Source: Lithocarpus polystachyus (taxonomy: Eukaryota; Streptophyta; Magnoliopsida; Fagales; Fagaceae). From it: a stretch of 64,000 bases of DNA. Below are positions 1-11,096 of the stretch, piece by piece. Position 1 is the first letter of the stretch; each line of letters starts with the position of its first letter. Made by a program: the position numbers and the translations under genes. The DNA is taken from contig CM066165.1 in NCBI GenBank assembly GCA_033629205.1, positions 54,731,447 through 54,795,446 of the forward strand. Reading direction: 5' to 3'. The notes under the pieces were generated by a model, which did no database searches, was not told where the DNA came from, and saw nothing but the letters and a program-made list of their open reading frames with translations.

Positions 1-690
1 CCTCGATGGTTTCTATCAATTTGAATGTCTTCCGACCATTCCTCTACTTCATTGTCCAATTTGCTAGATGCAAGCTGTACTTTTTCTTCATCACAAATCT
101 TCCAAAAATTAAAATACTCTTCCAAATTAATAAATCCATCAAAATGAATTTTTCATGTAGTTAGTGTGTCTATGAATATATTGATTATTGTTGTGAGATA
201 ATTTCCTAGTAAGAAGAGTAGCAATCCTTTGCAGGATTTCAGCCCTAGTGTGAACCACGTCTTCAACTTTGTTGTTGTAGTTGTAGTGGTTACTGTCATA
301 CCGATTAACAATCAGATCAGGGTAAGTCAAGACTCACACTTTATTTTTATCATTTTTTTTTTTTTGCTTAGCCAAAAAAATGATAGATGTAAGGTGTCGG
401 AATTTTGTCCCTTGAGCAAGTCACAAGTTGCGTATAAGAAGTCTGCTCATTTTTTTGCCACATGTCCATATCCATGGAAATATCTCGTGGGAGCAAAGCT
501 CTTCAATTAGCCACAATAACCAAGGAGTGCTCTACCTAATTATAATGTAATTCAAAAAATACATGAAAATTAAAGTAGGTTTAATATGGAATTAAGCCAA
601 CAAAAATATGGAAACAAAATCATTATTGAATCATATCATGTGAAAATGAATTCAATTATAACAGGGTTGCAATTAGTTTAACTGATAAAA
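1..690. other. AT-rich DNA, no gene seen
   Basis: No open frame with recognisable protein features and no splice-consistent exon chain was found. The stretch is AT-rich and contains a GTT-rich run near 270-290. It runs straight into the Helitron array. Confidence 0.5.
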
Positions 691-1033
691 TCTATATATA
701 ATAATAGGTAAAATAGAGAGAAAATCCAATTAAATTTTCAATTGGAATTCAATTAGTGTCTAATTTTATGCCACGTGTCTCATTTAATCTAAATTTTAGA
801 ATTTTGTGTCAAATGAGTTAATTTAGGTAAAAATTGAATTTCAATTAGAGTTTAATTTTGTGTTACGTGTCCTATCTAATATAAATTTTTAAATTTTTGT
901 GTCAAATTAGTTAATTTAATATAGAAAACGAGGAGTCCAATATAATAAACCATAAAAAACATAATCATATATATAATATGTAATTGTAATTGTTTTAAAT
1001 GTACCCATGCATATGCACGGGATTACACACTAG
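691..1033 (+). mobile_element. Non-autonomous Helitron, copy 1
   Basis: The copy begins TCTATATATA after an A at 690. It ends with a GCATATGC palindrome flanked by partly complementary CCCAT/CACGGG, then ACACACTAG at 1033, followed by T. A TC 5' end, a short hairpin just before CTAG, and insertion between A and T are the hallmarks of Helitrons. There is no coding capacity (343 bp). Three more copies follow directly. Confidence 0.8.
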
Positions 1034-1703
1034 TCTATATATATATATATATATAAATAGGTAAAGCAGAGAGAAAATCCAATTAAATTTTCAATTAGAA
1101 TTCAATTAGTGTCTAATTTTACGTCACGTGTCTCCTCTAATCTAAATTTTAGAATTTTGTGCCAAATAAGTTAATTTAGGTAAAAATTAAATTTCAATTA
1201 GAGTTTAAATTTTTGTGCCAAATTAGTTAATCTATATATATAATAATAGGTAAAGCAGAGAGAAAATCCAATTAAATTTTCAATTAGAATTCAATTATTG
1301 TCTAATTTTACGCCACGTGTTTCATCTAATCTAAATTTCAGAATTTTGTGCCAAGTGAGTTAATTTAGGTAAAAATTGAATTTCAATTAAAGTTTAATTT
1401 TGTGCCACGTGTCCTATCTAATCTAAAATTTTAAATTTTTGTACCAAATTAGTTAATTTAATGTAGAAAACGAGGAGTCCAATATAATAAATCATAAAAA
1501 ACATAATCATATATATAATATATAATATGTAATTTTGATTGTTTTTAAATGTACTCGTGCATATGTACGGGGTTACACACTAGTTTAATGTAGAAAATGA
1601 GGAGTCCAATATAATAAACCATAAAAAACATAATCATATATATAATATGTAATTGTGATTATTTTTAAATGTATCCATGCATATACACGGGATTATATAC
1701 TAG
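1034..1703 (+). mobile_element. Non-autonomous Helitron, copy 2 (split by copy 3)
   Basis: It starts TCTATAT directly at the CTAG end of copy 1, so the two are head to tail. The copy occupies 1034-1230 and 1584-1703 and ends in CTAG. Removing copy 3 restores a continuous stretch matching copy 1 across the junction (GTTAA joined to TTTAATGTAG). It lacks about 30 bp internally compared with copy 1. Confidence 0.75.
1231..1583 (+). mobile_element. Non-autonomous Helitron, copy 3, nested in copy 2
   Basis: It starts TCTATATATA after GTTAA and ends ACACACTAG before TTTAATG. The insertion point is exactly between A and T of copy 2, with no target duplication, as expected for rolling-circle transposition. 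The length is 353 bp. The subterminal hairpin around GTGCATATGTACGGGG is intact apart from substitutions. Confidence 0.8.
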
Positions 1704-2011
1704 TCTATATATATAATAATAGGTAAAGCAGAAAGAAAATCCAATTAAATTTTCAATTGGAATTCAATTAGTGTCTAATTTTATACTACGTGTCTCCTCT
1801 AATCTAAATTTTAGAATTTTGTGCCAAGTAAGTTAATTTAGATAAAAATTAAATTTCAATTAGAGTTTTAATTTTTGTGTCAAATTAGTTAATTTAATGT
1901 AGAAAACGAGAAGTCCAATATAATAAATCATAAAAACATAATCATATATATAATATGTTATTGTAATTACTTTTAAATGTATTCATGTATATGCACGGGA
2001 TTACACACTAG
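1704..2011 (+). mobile_element. Non-autonomous Helitron, copy 4
   Basis: It starts TCTATATATA directly after the CTAG of copy 2 and ends ACACACTAG at 2011. It is 308 bp, with the same internal deletion as copy 2, so copies 2 and 4 share a sub-lineage. The hairpin at its 3' end is degenerate on the left arm. Confidence 0.75.
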
Positions 2012-2252
2012 TTTTTTATAATGGACAAAAAATTCAGATAAAAAAAAATGAATATAATAGTGATAGTGATATTTGAAATTTGAATATTTGATAAAAATCC
2101 AAGAGATAGTGCTACCTGTCGTCTTCCCAAACGGAAGAGGCTAGAGAAGTAGGCGACACGGAATGAGCACTGTTTGGGTGGGTGGCGGGTAATCAAAATT
2201 ACTTTATCTCAACCAAAAGAAAAAAAACAAATTGCAAGAAGAAGAAGAAAAA

Positions 2253-5200
2253 ATGGGGGATCTGTATGCCTTAGACTTCGATGGAGTTCTCTGCGATAGC
2301 TGCGGAGAGAGCTCTCTCTCCGCTGTCAAGGTCCAGAACTCTCTCTCTCTCTCTCACACAAAAATTCTTTGTTTATTTTCTGAAAAATCAGATGCAATAA
2401 ATTTAGACCATGTACTTTTTTTTAGTTACTTATGTTGTTGTTGTTGTTTTTTTTTTTTTTTTTTTGAATGTTTGTAGGCTGCTAGAGTTAGATGGCCTGC
2501 TTTATTTGACGGCGTGGATTCAACCACGGAGGATTGGATTGTTGATCAAATGTATAAAGTGAGCGAACTCCTTTGCCTTTATTTAATTTTTTTTTTTTGT
2601 ACTTTTAATTTATATCCATGCATTATTTAGCTGGAAAAAAGAAGAAGAAAGAAACTTTAAATTATCTAATTCTACTAGAATTTGAGTTTTTTTTTAAGTG
2701 GGTGTTTCGGTTTTAAAGAATAAATAAAGTTAATTCTTTGATTCCACAATTGGGTCAGTCCCAAACTTATGAACTGCTTCAATTGAAACTCTTCTTTGTC
2801 TTCTTAGTTTTATTCATTTATGTTATTTTGGACAGTAACAAAGTAGTTAAAATAAAAAAATAAAATCAAGAAAATCATTGATAAAACTTTGTAATTAGCT
2901 TTGATGTCTGGCAATCATTTTTTCACTTTAAACAAAGATTTCTATCTCTATCCTCCTTGTTCAGTGATTGCCAAATTGATTTCCTGAACAATTCCTAGGT
3001 GAGACCCAGAGTTTAATCAATGGTTTTCTGTTTTTCTCTGCTACATCATCACTTTGAATAAAGAAAATGAATACTTCCTCGCACATGTTATGACAGTTAA
3101 CTATGTGTTGTGGAAGTTTTTATCATCAATTTTAAGAAGCTTTTTATCAGTGCTTCACATCATGGTTTTGTATATAAGTGCTCAATTGGCATACGTTGAA
3201 GAATAGGACATACTCATCAATTTGTGTTTGTAATTATGGAAACTTCTTTAAGAACAGGAGGTTAGTACTATTAAAAAAAAATTCTTTATTTTTTTGAAAT
3301 GGAAAAGATGAAAAATCCAATAATTGTGATGTCCAAATTAAGTCACGTCTTATTCCATGGCAGGTGCGACCTGTAGTGGAAACTGGATATGAAAACCTCT
3401 TACTTGTGAGGTTATTATTGGAGATGAGAATACCTTCTGTCCAGAAGTCCACGGTGAGTCTATATCCACTCAATTCTGACATGAATTATTCATTGCATAT
3501 GGAAACTCATGTTATTATTTCAGATTTATTATTGATCACATTAGCGCCAGTCTGCAAATATCTGAGACTGGGTATGATGATCATGCTTCTATCTGCTAGG
3601 TTGCAGAGGGACTCACAGTTGAGGGTATATTGGAGAACTGGTCAGAGTTAAAACCTGTAATTATGGAAGAATGGGCTGAGAATAGAGATGATCTGGTAGA
3701 TCTTTTCGGAAAGGTCAGGGACGAATGGATGGAGAAGGACTTGGCAACTTGGGTTAGTGCAAATAGGTAAGAGATGGGATCAATCATGTAACACATGATG
3801 CACAAAAACTAAAGCAATAGAGATATGGTACCTTTTATATGATATTAATTTAACATAAATACAATTTATAACAACCACCCCCCCCAATTTTTTTGAAGAC
3901 TTTATAGGAGCTGTTTAAATTTTTTGAAAAAAGTTGTGGAGATATTGTACAAGGAGGCAATTCTTTTTAGAAATGAAGCATACTGGTTATACTTGAATAT
4001 AAGCATCTGTTGGATCATAGGCATTTTTTGACAGAGCTTACTAAGTTTGTGTTTTGAACCATTTTGGCTTTTATGCTAGTGGTGTTGGCATGCTTTATGT
4101 GGTTATTGGAAGTTGCATTCAGGGGATAATCTACAACTTTAGCAATGTCTTTTAAAGAAATGAAGCATACTGATTATGGTTGGAAATGCATGCAAGTTGG
4201 ATAATTGGCATCTCTTCTATGAGTTTATTGAGATAAGTTTCCTTTTTGTAGTTTATTTATTTTATTTTTAATAATGCAGAAATGAATACTAATGAAATAT
4301 CATTATATGCATGCAAGTGTATGCTGGCTTTTGTTATATTAAATTAGATCATTTCATGTAACTATGTTTGGCTGCTAGTATATGATAGTGATGCCAAGTG
4401 CAGTTAAGTGTGTTGGGGGTGTGAGTAGTACTAGGATGGGTGACCTACTGGGAAGTCCTCATGTTGCACCCCTTTCTTTCTTTCTTCATTTCATGTAACT
4501 ATGTTTGGCTGCTAAGGGGAAGATTTTTACATTGGATACTTTTCAAGTAGGAATATTTGTGTTGTGAGGAATCTGTGAAGCACTTGCTTATTCATTGCAC
4601 CTATGCGACTAGCCTATGTTCTTTTGTATTATGCTTGTTTGGTGTTTCTTGGGTGATGCCAAAACTAGTAGGGGAGTTGCTGGAATGTTGGAAAGGGGGT
4701 TTCGGGTGTCGTTGAGCTGTGGTTATTTGGGGGGCTATCCCACTATGTCTCATGTGGACTGTTTGGAGAGAGCAAAATCATCACATTTTTCAGGGTTAGG
4801 AACATTCCATTCTGGACATGAAACGATTTTTCTTGTGATCTTTGTATGATTGGATGTTTATGATGAGTGGTCTTTCCTTTTCCTTGCTGGTTGAATTTTT
4901 GGATTTGTGCTCGTTTTTCTGATTTTACTAAGACTGTTGTAATATACTTCCTGTGTACTCAGCGGCTAGCGTGTAAAACTGTTTCTGTTTTAGTAAATTT
5001 CATCCTTACATAGAAGTGAAGCCATGACAAGCTGAGCCTAGCATACGCTTGCTAAATTTTAGAAAGTGGATTAGAACTGTAAAGCCTAATGGAGTTCTAG
5101 TAGTCTGCACCAAATTTTCATATTATAAACCACGTCACATAAATTTTTTACTACTCTAGGCAAAAGAGATCCCCAAAATTGATCTTTTGATACGTTTCTC

Positions 5201-5985
5201 CAGATTCTATCCAGGTGTTCCTGATGCATTGAAATTTGCAAGCTCAAGGTTGTATATAGTGACCACAAAACAGGTATGGTATATTTCTTTTTCTTCCTTT
5301 CTTTCTTTATTTTTTGATAAGGGAGTCACTACTTTTGGCATTAGAGCCATTCCAATGCCTCATATTTCTGTTTTGGATTGACCTTCCTATTTGTCAATAC
5401 ATAAACTTGCAAGTTTCATTCTTAGAAAATGTAAATGTTTTTTTCATGTGTCATCTACCACTCTCGCTTTCCTATTTCAGAGCCGATTTGCAGATGCTTT
5501 ACTGCGAGAGCTTGCAGGAGTAACAATACCGCCTGAAAGAATATATGGCCTTGGAACTGGGTTAGTAAGAGTTTTCTTTCTATGGCTTAGGAAATTGTTT
5601 GTATTTCTTTGACGCTTGGACAGGTTTTTATGTCCTTTTTTGATTTCATCTTTTTCCCTTCCCTGGTATACTAAATACCCTTTCCAGTCCCAAGGTAGAA
5701 GTGCTGAAGCAGCTTCAAAAGAAACCAGAGCACCGAGGACTGAGACTGCAGTAAGATATTTTGCTGCTTACATGGTCTGTTAAATAAAACATATGAAATG
5801 CAGTTCTCGATTGTAATAATCTTATTGCTTATATACTTGAGCACCTCATTGCTATTTGTCTGCAAATGTTCAACTGATCTGAAATCAATCCCACTCTATT
5901 TTAACCAGCTTTGTGGAAGATCGACTTGCAACCTTAAAGAATGTTATTAAGGAGCCTGAACTAGATGGGTGGAATTTATATCTAG

Positions 5986-6029
<44 letters not shown>

Positions 6030-6218
6030 TCAGTATCCCATGGATGGTTTCTATATTGTGAATTATTTTGGTAAAATTGGTGGGGGGTTAAATGCTAAGC
6101 TGGATAAACTGGAGCAGGGGATTGGGGGTACAACACTCAGAAAGAGAGGGAGGAAGCGGCTACGATTCCAAGGATTCATCTTCTTGAGCTCTCTGACTTC
6201 AGCAAGAAGCTCAAATAG
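2253..6218 (+). CDS. HAD-superfamily phosphatase-like protein, 9 exons
   Basis: Hand-built exons: 2253-2330, 2478-2558, 3364-3453, 3600-3766, 5204-5273, 5481-5560, 5688-5750, 5909-5985 and 6118-6218. All introns are GT-AG, the frame is continuous, and the product is 268 aa. HAD signatures are visible: DFDGV at residues 8-12 (nucleophile Asp8 and Asp10), VTTK at 158-161 (motif II), Lys191 in GPKVEVLK (motif III) and VEDR at 212-215 (motif IV). The protein ends FSKKLK. It resembles a conserved single-copy plant family (I recall Arabidopsis AT2G45990 as the relative) of soluble HAD proteins; the substrate is not known to me. The first ATG in good context is at 2253; an earlier in-frame TTG at 2232 was not used. 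No internal stop or frameshift was seen, so this is probably a working gene. Its 1.4-kb intron 4 carries a 5S rRNA fragment. Confidence 0.9.
4388..4475 (+). pseudogene. 5S rRNA 3' fragment (retropseudogene) in intron 4
   Basis: The segment reads as the 3' two-thirds of plant 5S rRNA, including CAGTTAAG, GAGTAGTACTAGGATGGGTG, GGGAAGTCCTC and TGTTGCACCCC, with scattered substitutions. It is followed by a T/C-rich tail. The same 28-bp sequence flanks it directly at 4350-4377 and 4487-4514. A long perfect flanking repeat fits a target-site duplication made by LINE-type reverse transcription of 5S RNA. It is truncated at the 5' side, so it is not expected to be transcribed as 5S. Confidence 0.75.
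5988..6025 (+). repeat. (CT)n microsatellite in intron 8
   Basis: An uninterrupted run of about 19 CT units starts just after the donor site of exon 8. Confidence 0.95.
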
Positions 6219-6599
6219 CTGTCACTCACTATATTGTGTCCTATTGAATTATTGATTATCAATTTCACATAGATGAATGAAAATCTTACTGTATCACTCA
6301 AGGTATACAACAAATAAATTCAGAAATTCTTTCTCCATTCTATCTTGAGGAACTGTTGGTCAGAGCTATTTGAATCCACAATAAAGGAACTTTGTATTAG
6401 AGAGGTTAGCAGCATTTATGTACTAAAGGTTAGTGGATTTTAATCAGCCAAAAAAGGGCGGGGTGGGGGAATGTTAGTGGATTTTGGTTCTGGTCATTCA
6501 ACTGATTCATGGTCCAACGAGGGAATTGTAATATGAAGTCACCAATGTCGTGTAGCATGTATGCCATGTAATAAGCTAATATATATGCTTATCAAAAAA

Positions 6600-6602
6600 A
6601 AG

Positions 6603-6638
<36 letters not shown>

Positions 6639-6908
6639 GACAAAGTTGAGAAAAAATTCAATTAGGTTTTAAATTGGATTCCAATTGTTATCTAATTTTA
6701 TGCCATGTGTCTTATTTAAGTTTTTAAAAATTTTGTTCTAAAAGAGTTAATGAGGTACAAAAGACGAAGAATCTATTATAAATAAATCATAAAAAACCCA
6801 ATAAACAAAAATAAAAATAAAAATTGAAAGAGTAAACCCGTGTAAATACAAAAGAAATTAAAAAGAAAAATAAAATAAAAGAGAGAGAGAGAGTATAATT
6901 TGAATCCG

Positions 6909-6949
<41 letters not shown>

Positions 6950-6976
6950 AATTGTACCGTGCATATGGATGAGTTA
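6600..6976 (+). mobile_element. Diverged Helitron relic of the 691-2011 family
   Basis: The order of landmarks matches the four copies upstream: TA-rich start, TAATAGACAAAGTTGAGA, AAATTCAATTAGG, ATGCCATGTGTC, AAATAAATCATAAAAAACCC and a GTGCATATGGATG end. A purine run and a (TG)14 microsatellite at 6921-6948 lie inside. The CTAG terminus is lost. Confidence 0.55.
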
Positions 6977-6989
6977 TTTTATTTTATTT

Positions 6990-7070
6990 TATTTTTTTGG
7001 TGTAGGCAAGTTTCAAATCCAAAAATTTTATTTAATGATAAAAAAATTTTCTGGTTAAACTAAATATAAT
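6990..7070 (-). mobile_element. SINE fragment (3' half)
   Basis: GGTGTAGGCAAGTTTCAAATCC followed by an ATTTAATG-like stretch matches, on the minus strand, the B-box side of the SINEs at 41683-41865 and 54658-54857. The poly(A) tail and A box are missing. Confidence 0.4.
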
Positions 7071-7376
7071 TTACCCAATACCACATAATTCATATGAGCA
7101 TTTAGTTATTTAGCAAATAAAGAAAAGAAAATATACACATTTTGTTTTTATCACACGAAGCGTTTGGACATCGATTTGAAATGATAGAATGTTGTTTTAC
7201 TATGCTGATTAACGTGTCTTGTGTAAATTACTATCGACTTTTGTCATCAAATATATTTAGTTCATAATTCTATCTCATAACATTGGATCAGATAAAAATA
7301 ATTATTTTCAAACAGAAACTGAGTATGAAATTATGATCTTTAAAATTATTTTGAAATCTCTTCGGCCTTTAAAGCT

Positions 7377-7387
7377 TCAAAAATCCA
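7377..7387. repeat. Left target-site duplication of the giant MULE
   Basis: TCAAAAATCCA abuts the left inverted repeat and is repeated exactly at 40894-40904 next to the right one. Eleven bp is at the upper end for MULE duplications (usually 9-11). The last A could instead be a mutated first base of the terminal repeat. Confidence 0.9.
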
Positions 7388-7536
7388 GGCAAAATGGGCA
7401 AATGCCCTTTTCAAAGAAACTAAGCAGCGTTTTGCCCCAGTTTCCAAACTAATCAGGGAAATGCCCCTATTTTGTAACTCGATATCATAAAGATTGAGTT
7501 ATATGAATAACTCGATATTAGTATAATCGAGTTAAA
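7388..7536 (+). repeat. Left terminal inverted repeat of the MULE
   Basis: It pairs with 40893-40744 read on the other strand. The outer part is almost invariant. The inner part contains two 25-bp AACTCGAT-N9-ATCGAGTT palindromes. A weaker match continues over the GTGGCATTTT stretch at about 7568. Confidence 0.9.
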
Positions 7537-7762
7537 TTAAGCTTTCTTCCACGCTGGACCTTCCAGCGTGGCATTTTCTTTTTTGAATCCCTAAATAACT
7601 CGATAATTTGAAAATCGAGTTATATAACCGAGTATTCTCATATCGAGTTATGCGCTTGGTATACACTATCTTGTCGTCAGACGTACGGTTCTGTCTGTTA
7701 ACATAACTCGAATATTGAAAAATCGAGTTATGGACTATAATCGAATGTTTCAAAATCGAGTT
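7476..7762. promoter_or_regulatory. Palindrome cluster L (6 units), left-end promoter region
   Basis: Six hyphenated palindromes of the form AACTCGAT-N9-ATCGAGTT lie at 7476-7500, 7509-7533, 7597-7621, 7626-7649 (8-bp spacer), 7705-7729 and 7738-7762. A TATA-like GTTTATAAC follows at about 7768, then a non-coding exon ending in a GT donor at 7901 that would splice to the gene at 9345. This layout suggests an inward promoter, as in MuDR-type terminal repeats. Confidence 0.7.
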
Positions 7763-7917
7763 ATTGGTTTATAACACCATTACATATCCTCCCTTTCAGA
7801 GCGTCTTGCTTTAACTGATTTCTTTGCTTGAACTGATTTCCAATCTGCTCCACAAATCTACAGCTGCTTCTAGACTCAACTGAAATTTGTATCTCCTCAG
7901 GTAAAAAACTCACACCA

Positions 7918-9010
7918 AAATTTTAGGACATTGGTATGTTCATTTGATATTGTACTGATTTTTTTTTTTTTTTGGTTGAATGAATGTAAAGTAAGTACAT
8001 TGGTGTGGTTTTGGTTGTGTCAGTTCGTTTAGACCCCTTAAACCCAACAGATTAACCTAGTGAATTAGCCAAGTGATTAACTTAGATAATTTAATTAAAA
8101 CTAGGTTAACACAATTAAGCAAAAATAATAAAGCAGCGGAAAATAAACAACACAAAGATCTGATGACCCAGGAAACCACACCGGTAAAAACCTGGGGAGG
8201 ATTTGACCTAGCTATCCTCAAGGTAAACTGAATCCACTATGAAAGAATCGAAGTTTTCACAATAGACTTAGACCACTAACATCATATTGCTACCCGAGTG
8301 TAGGAAACTTACTACCATGACCCCATGATAGCTCCGAGATCCACGGACTCCTTCTTTCCGGAATTCTTCAGCAAATCCACAAGCGCACCTGCTTGTATAT
8401 CTTTGTGTTCTCTTGATTCTGCAACTGTAACGATCTACACAACTTTTGACATAAATCTCAAGTTTGTAAACCCTAAGTGTATGTGAAGGTAAACACCTCT
8501 AGATCTCACAATGAGATTCACAAACACAGCAAAACAGAACTCTAAAAACGTGGCTAGGGTTTTCCCTTTTATACTTAGGGCAAAACATAAAACCCTATAC
8601 ATTAAACGGGCTTGGGCTGAGTTGGAATTTTCTGCAGAAAAACGTTCTGCACGATTTTCGATCGATCGAGTCTAATTTTCGATCGATCGAGTCATACAGA
8701 AAGTGAACAGTACTTCTGCATAAAAACTCGATTCCAACTTTACAATAAGACCCATACTTTGAGCAAGTCTAACACACGACTAAACATTGTTTTGATCATG
8801 GTTTGCCAACATACACATTGAAGTTCTAAATACATTAGTTCCTAATCTTTAGAACCTAACAGGTTGTTTGTTGTAGTAAACGTTAGTCACAAGAATTTTA
8901 GGGCAATGGTATGTTCATTTGATATTGTATTTTTTTATTTTTTATGGTTGAATGAGTGTGAAGTAAGTATATTGGTGTGGTTTTGGTTGTTTGTTGCAGT
9001 AAACGTTGGT
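7918..9010 (+). repeat. Tandem duplication in intron, split by the solo LTR
   Basis: Two copies of a ~110-bp segment, running from TTAGGACATTGGTATG to GTGTGGTTTTGGTTGTTTG, lie at about 7918-8017 (continuing at 8866-8890) and 8903-9005. The LTR inserted into the first copy, so the duplication is older than the LTR. Confidence 0.65.
8018..8861 (+). mobile_element. Solo LTR (844 bp) inside the MULE
   Basis: It begins TGTCAGTTCG and ends CCTAACA (TG...CA). GGTTG directly flanks it on both sides at 8013-8017 and 8862-8866, a 5-bp target duplication. There is no internal region, so it is probably the product of LTR-LTR recombination. It contains two CGATCGATCGAGTC motifs and sits in the 5' intron of the gene at 9345. 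The superfamily is not determined. Confidence 0.8.
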
Positions 9011-9344
9011 TATAAGAGAACGAAATGTTTACTATAGCAACATTTTGTATTGCACATAATTAGCATTAGTCATAATCATATAGGGGCGTGTACATAATTA
9101 TCATTATTTATTGGCACACCACATTAACAACAACATTTTGTATTACACACAATGTGTAGACATTAACAACAACGTCTAATGTTTATGGTAAAATGTTAGT
9201 GTTAGTATTTCATTTTTAGCATGTAATAGTACACAAATTTATGAATGTCTTTGTTGTGTACCATCTTATGCATAATTACATTATTTTCCAACAGTTGATG
9301 CACACTGTTAACTTGATTATTTGATGTTATTGTATTTAGCGTCA

Positions 9345-9656
9345 ATGTCTGGTTCTGGCAATCCACAACTCTACAGGCCTCATGATGTGTTCACTGCTAT
9401 GGGTCGTTGTTGGGCATTGGAAGATGAGTTCATCTATCCAATCAATCCGAATTTGCGAAATAGTGCTTACGTTCACAATACCATGAGACAGGAGTGGGCT
9501 TGGTTATTTCGCGAACAGAAAATGTTTTATGATGAGTTGGTTGGTTTTAAGTTGCCAGTGCCTCAGCGACTCGCATCACAGATGCCAAGAGACACGATCG
9601 ACGAACTTCGTAAAGCATTAAATCGCATAAGAGAAGAAATTAAAATAATCGAATGA
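9345..9656 (+). CDS. Small MULE-borne protein, family X member 1 (frameshifted)
   Basis: A splice acceptor TTTAG lies at 9335-9339 and the first ATG of the exon is at 9345 (103 aa, ending REEIKIIE). I do not recognise the family. The centre (QEWAWLFREQKMFYDEL, then LPVPQRLASQMPRD, then a basic helix with LRKALNRIREEI) aligns by eye with the two minus-strand genes at 10351-10731 and 13848-14462. A second frame at 9653-9799 (starting MKIRLNRYR, ending VEMSDEE) looks like the natural C-terminus, acidic like its relatives, so one indel near 9650 probably truncated the original. Its likely promoter is the left-end palindrome cluster, with a 1.4-kb 5' intron carrying a solo LTR. Function unknown; a helical or coiled-coil adaptor is a guess. 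Confidence 0.6.
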   Translation: MSGSGNPQLYRPHDVFTAMGRCWALEDEFIYPINPNLRNSAYVHNTMRQEWAWLFREQKMFYDELVGFKLPVPQRLASQMPRDTIDELRKALNRIREEIKIIE

Positions 9657-10007
9657 AGATACGTCTTAATCGATATCGGACCCAAGTCAAAATTCGAGAG
9701 TCAGTGGAGGGAGGGTGGTACGAGCATGCTCAGTTCATGCAAACACTTCTTGCTGATCCCATTTATCAGTCAGACGTGGAGATGTCAGATGAAGAGTAAT
9801 TATGCCGGGGTGTAATTAGACTTTGTTGGAGAACTATTTTGCATAACTATGTTTTATATGTATGTGTGTCATTGGTGTTGCATTTGTACTACGTAAACCT
9901 TATTATTGATTGTGAGGAGTATGCATGTTATTTGTAATCTAGATTATTCTCACATAACGCATAAAAGTTAAATATTCCCACATATGTTGTTTTTCAATAA
10001 GCACGTA

Positions 10008-10430
10008 CGACATAACACAAAAAACTTAAAATAACTTACACGATGCCACCAATATGCATGCATTGCATATTAAACACTAACACTACAAACATTATTAACT
10101 TAACCCTAGACATAACACACACACCACATAGGCATTCACTCAAACAGGTAATCCTCGTAGTTGAGGACATTGTTAGGTTCCATCGGAGTGAGTTGCCTGT
10201 TGGCTGTGGTGGCTGCACCTACGACATAACACAGAAAACTTAAATATTCTTACACGATGCCACCAATATGCATGCATTGCATATCGAACACTAACGATAC
10301 TAACATTATTAACTTAACCTGTAGACATAAGACACACATCATATAGGCATTCATTCTGACAGGTAGTCCTCGTAGTTGAGGACATTGTTACGTTCTACTG
10401 GAGTGAGTTGCCTATTCGTTGCGGCGGCCA
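10008..10430. repeat. ~210-bp tandem duplication of the 3' end of family X member 2
   Basis: The stretch from GACATAACAC through CACGATGCCACCAATATGC to CTCGTAGTTGAGGACATTG occurs twice in a row, at about 10008-10217 and 10218-10430. The second copy carries the stop codon and last codons of the minus-strand gene; the first is an extra, diverged copy of that 3' end. Confidence 0.8.
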
Positions 10431-10731
10431 GCTCCTCCGCCAGTTGTAGCATGTGATACCTTGACCTACGGAGTATCATAAGATTGTTCTCTTTTTGTAT
10501 TTTAGTCACTGCACGCTCATACTGGTGCATGTTTCGCCGTGGCAGTGTGAGCGAGCTACGGTCGACAAGAGGTGCTCCGAGTCGCACGAGATCATCATGC
10601 AGAGCGTTGGATTCGTTCACGCGAAAGTCCCACTCCCGCCGTAGTCCAGCATAGTATTCCCTCTCGTCGGAATCTCTTTCCCTTCTATATTCATTTGGAA
10701 AATGAGGTAGCATCCAATTACGCATTGACAT
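10351..10731 (-). CDS. Small MULE-borne protein, family X member 2
   Basis: This is a 126-aa open frame starting MSMRNWMLPHFPNEYRRER and ending NYEDYLSE. It is rich in charged residues, with a long predicted helix over the second half (YERAVTKIQKENNLMILRRS). It shares with members 1 and 3 the order aromatic/EW stretch, L-x2-L-G-x-P, LPR, then an EN-containing basic helix, and an acidic tail. No catalytic motif or membrane segment is seen. The N-terminus may be incomplete, because member 3 has about 90 extra residues there and no clear TATA box lies nearby. Family and function are not recognised. Confidence 0.6.
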   Translation of the reverse strand: MSMRNWMLPHFPNEYRRERDSDEREYYAGLRREWDFRVNESNALHDDLVRLGAPLVDRSSLTLPRRNMHQYERAVTKIQKENNLMILRRSRYHMLQLAEELAAATNRQLTPVERNNVLNYEDYLSE

Positions 10732-10739
10732 TGGAAAAT

Positions 10740-11096
10740 GTGACTTTGGATTGGTATGTGTAGATGTTTTCCAAGGGTAGATGTAAATGGGACTTCAGTA
10801 TGTGTAGTTGTTTTGCAACACAGATGTAAGTGGGACTTCATATAGGGGTTTTGCAAGGGCAAGTATTCACATGGATGTGATTATATGTAAGGATAAATAT
10901 TCACGTAAATAAAGATGATATGACTGAAAAGTGGATTGTTCAGTGGCGAGGTGTTAAGGAGAACATGACTTGGTTGTACAGTGGCGTCTGTTGGTGCATG
11001 TGGTTTGCTGAGATAACTGTTTGATATGGCTATAGCTTGTGCTATAGCAATGGGCTGGTGATGTGTACTACAGAAGAGGTTACGTATTTATTCCCG
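10740..11096. other. Non-coding DNA with short repeats
   Basis: It holds imperfect repeats around GATGTAAGTGGGACTTC and GATATGACTG related to the larger repeats at 11097 and 12358. No gene is seen. Confidence 0.4.

Noticed and set aside
2232..2477. Alternative longer N-terminus for the HAD gene beginning at 2232.
   Set aside because: The codon at 2232 is TTG; the first ATG is at 2253 and gives the N-terminus expected for the family.
6776..6964. Small frame over the TG microsatellite as a gene.
   Set aside because: It is low-complexity sequence within a decayed Helitron.
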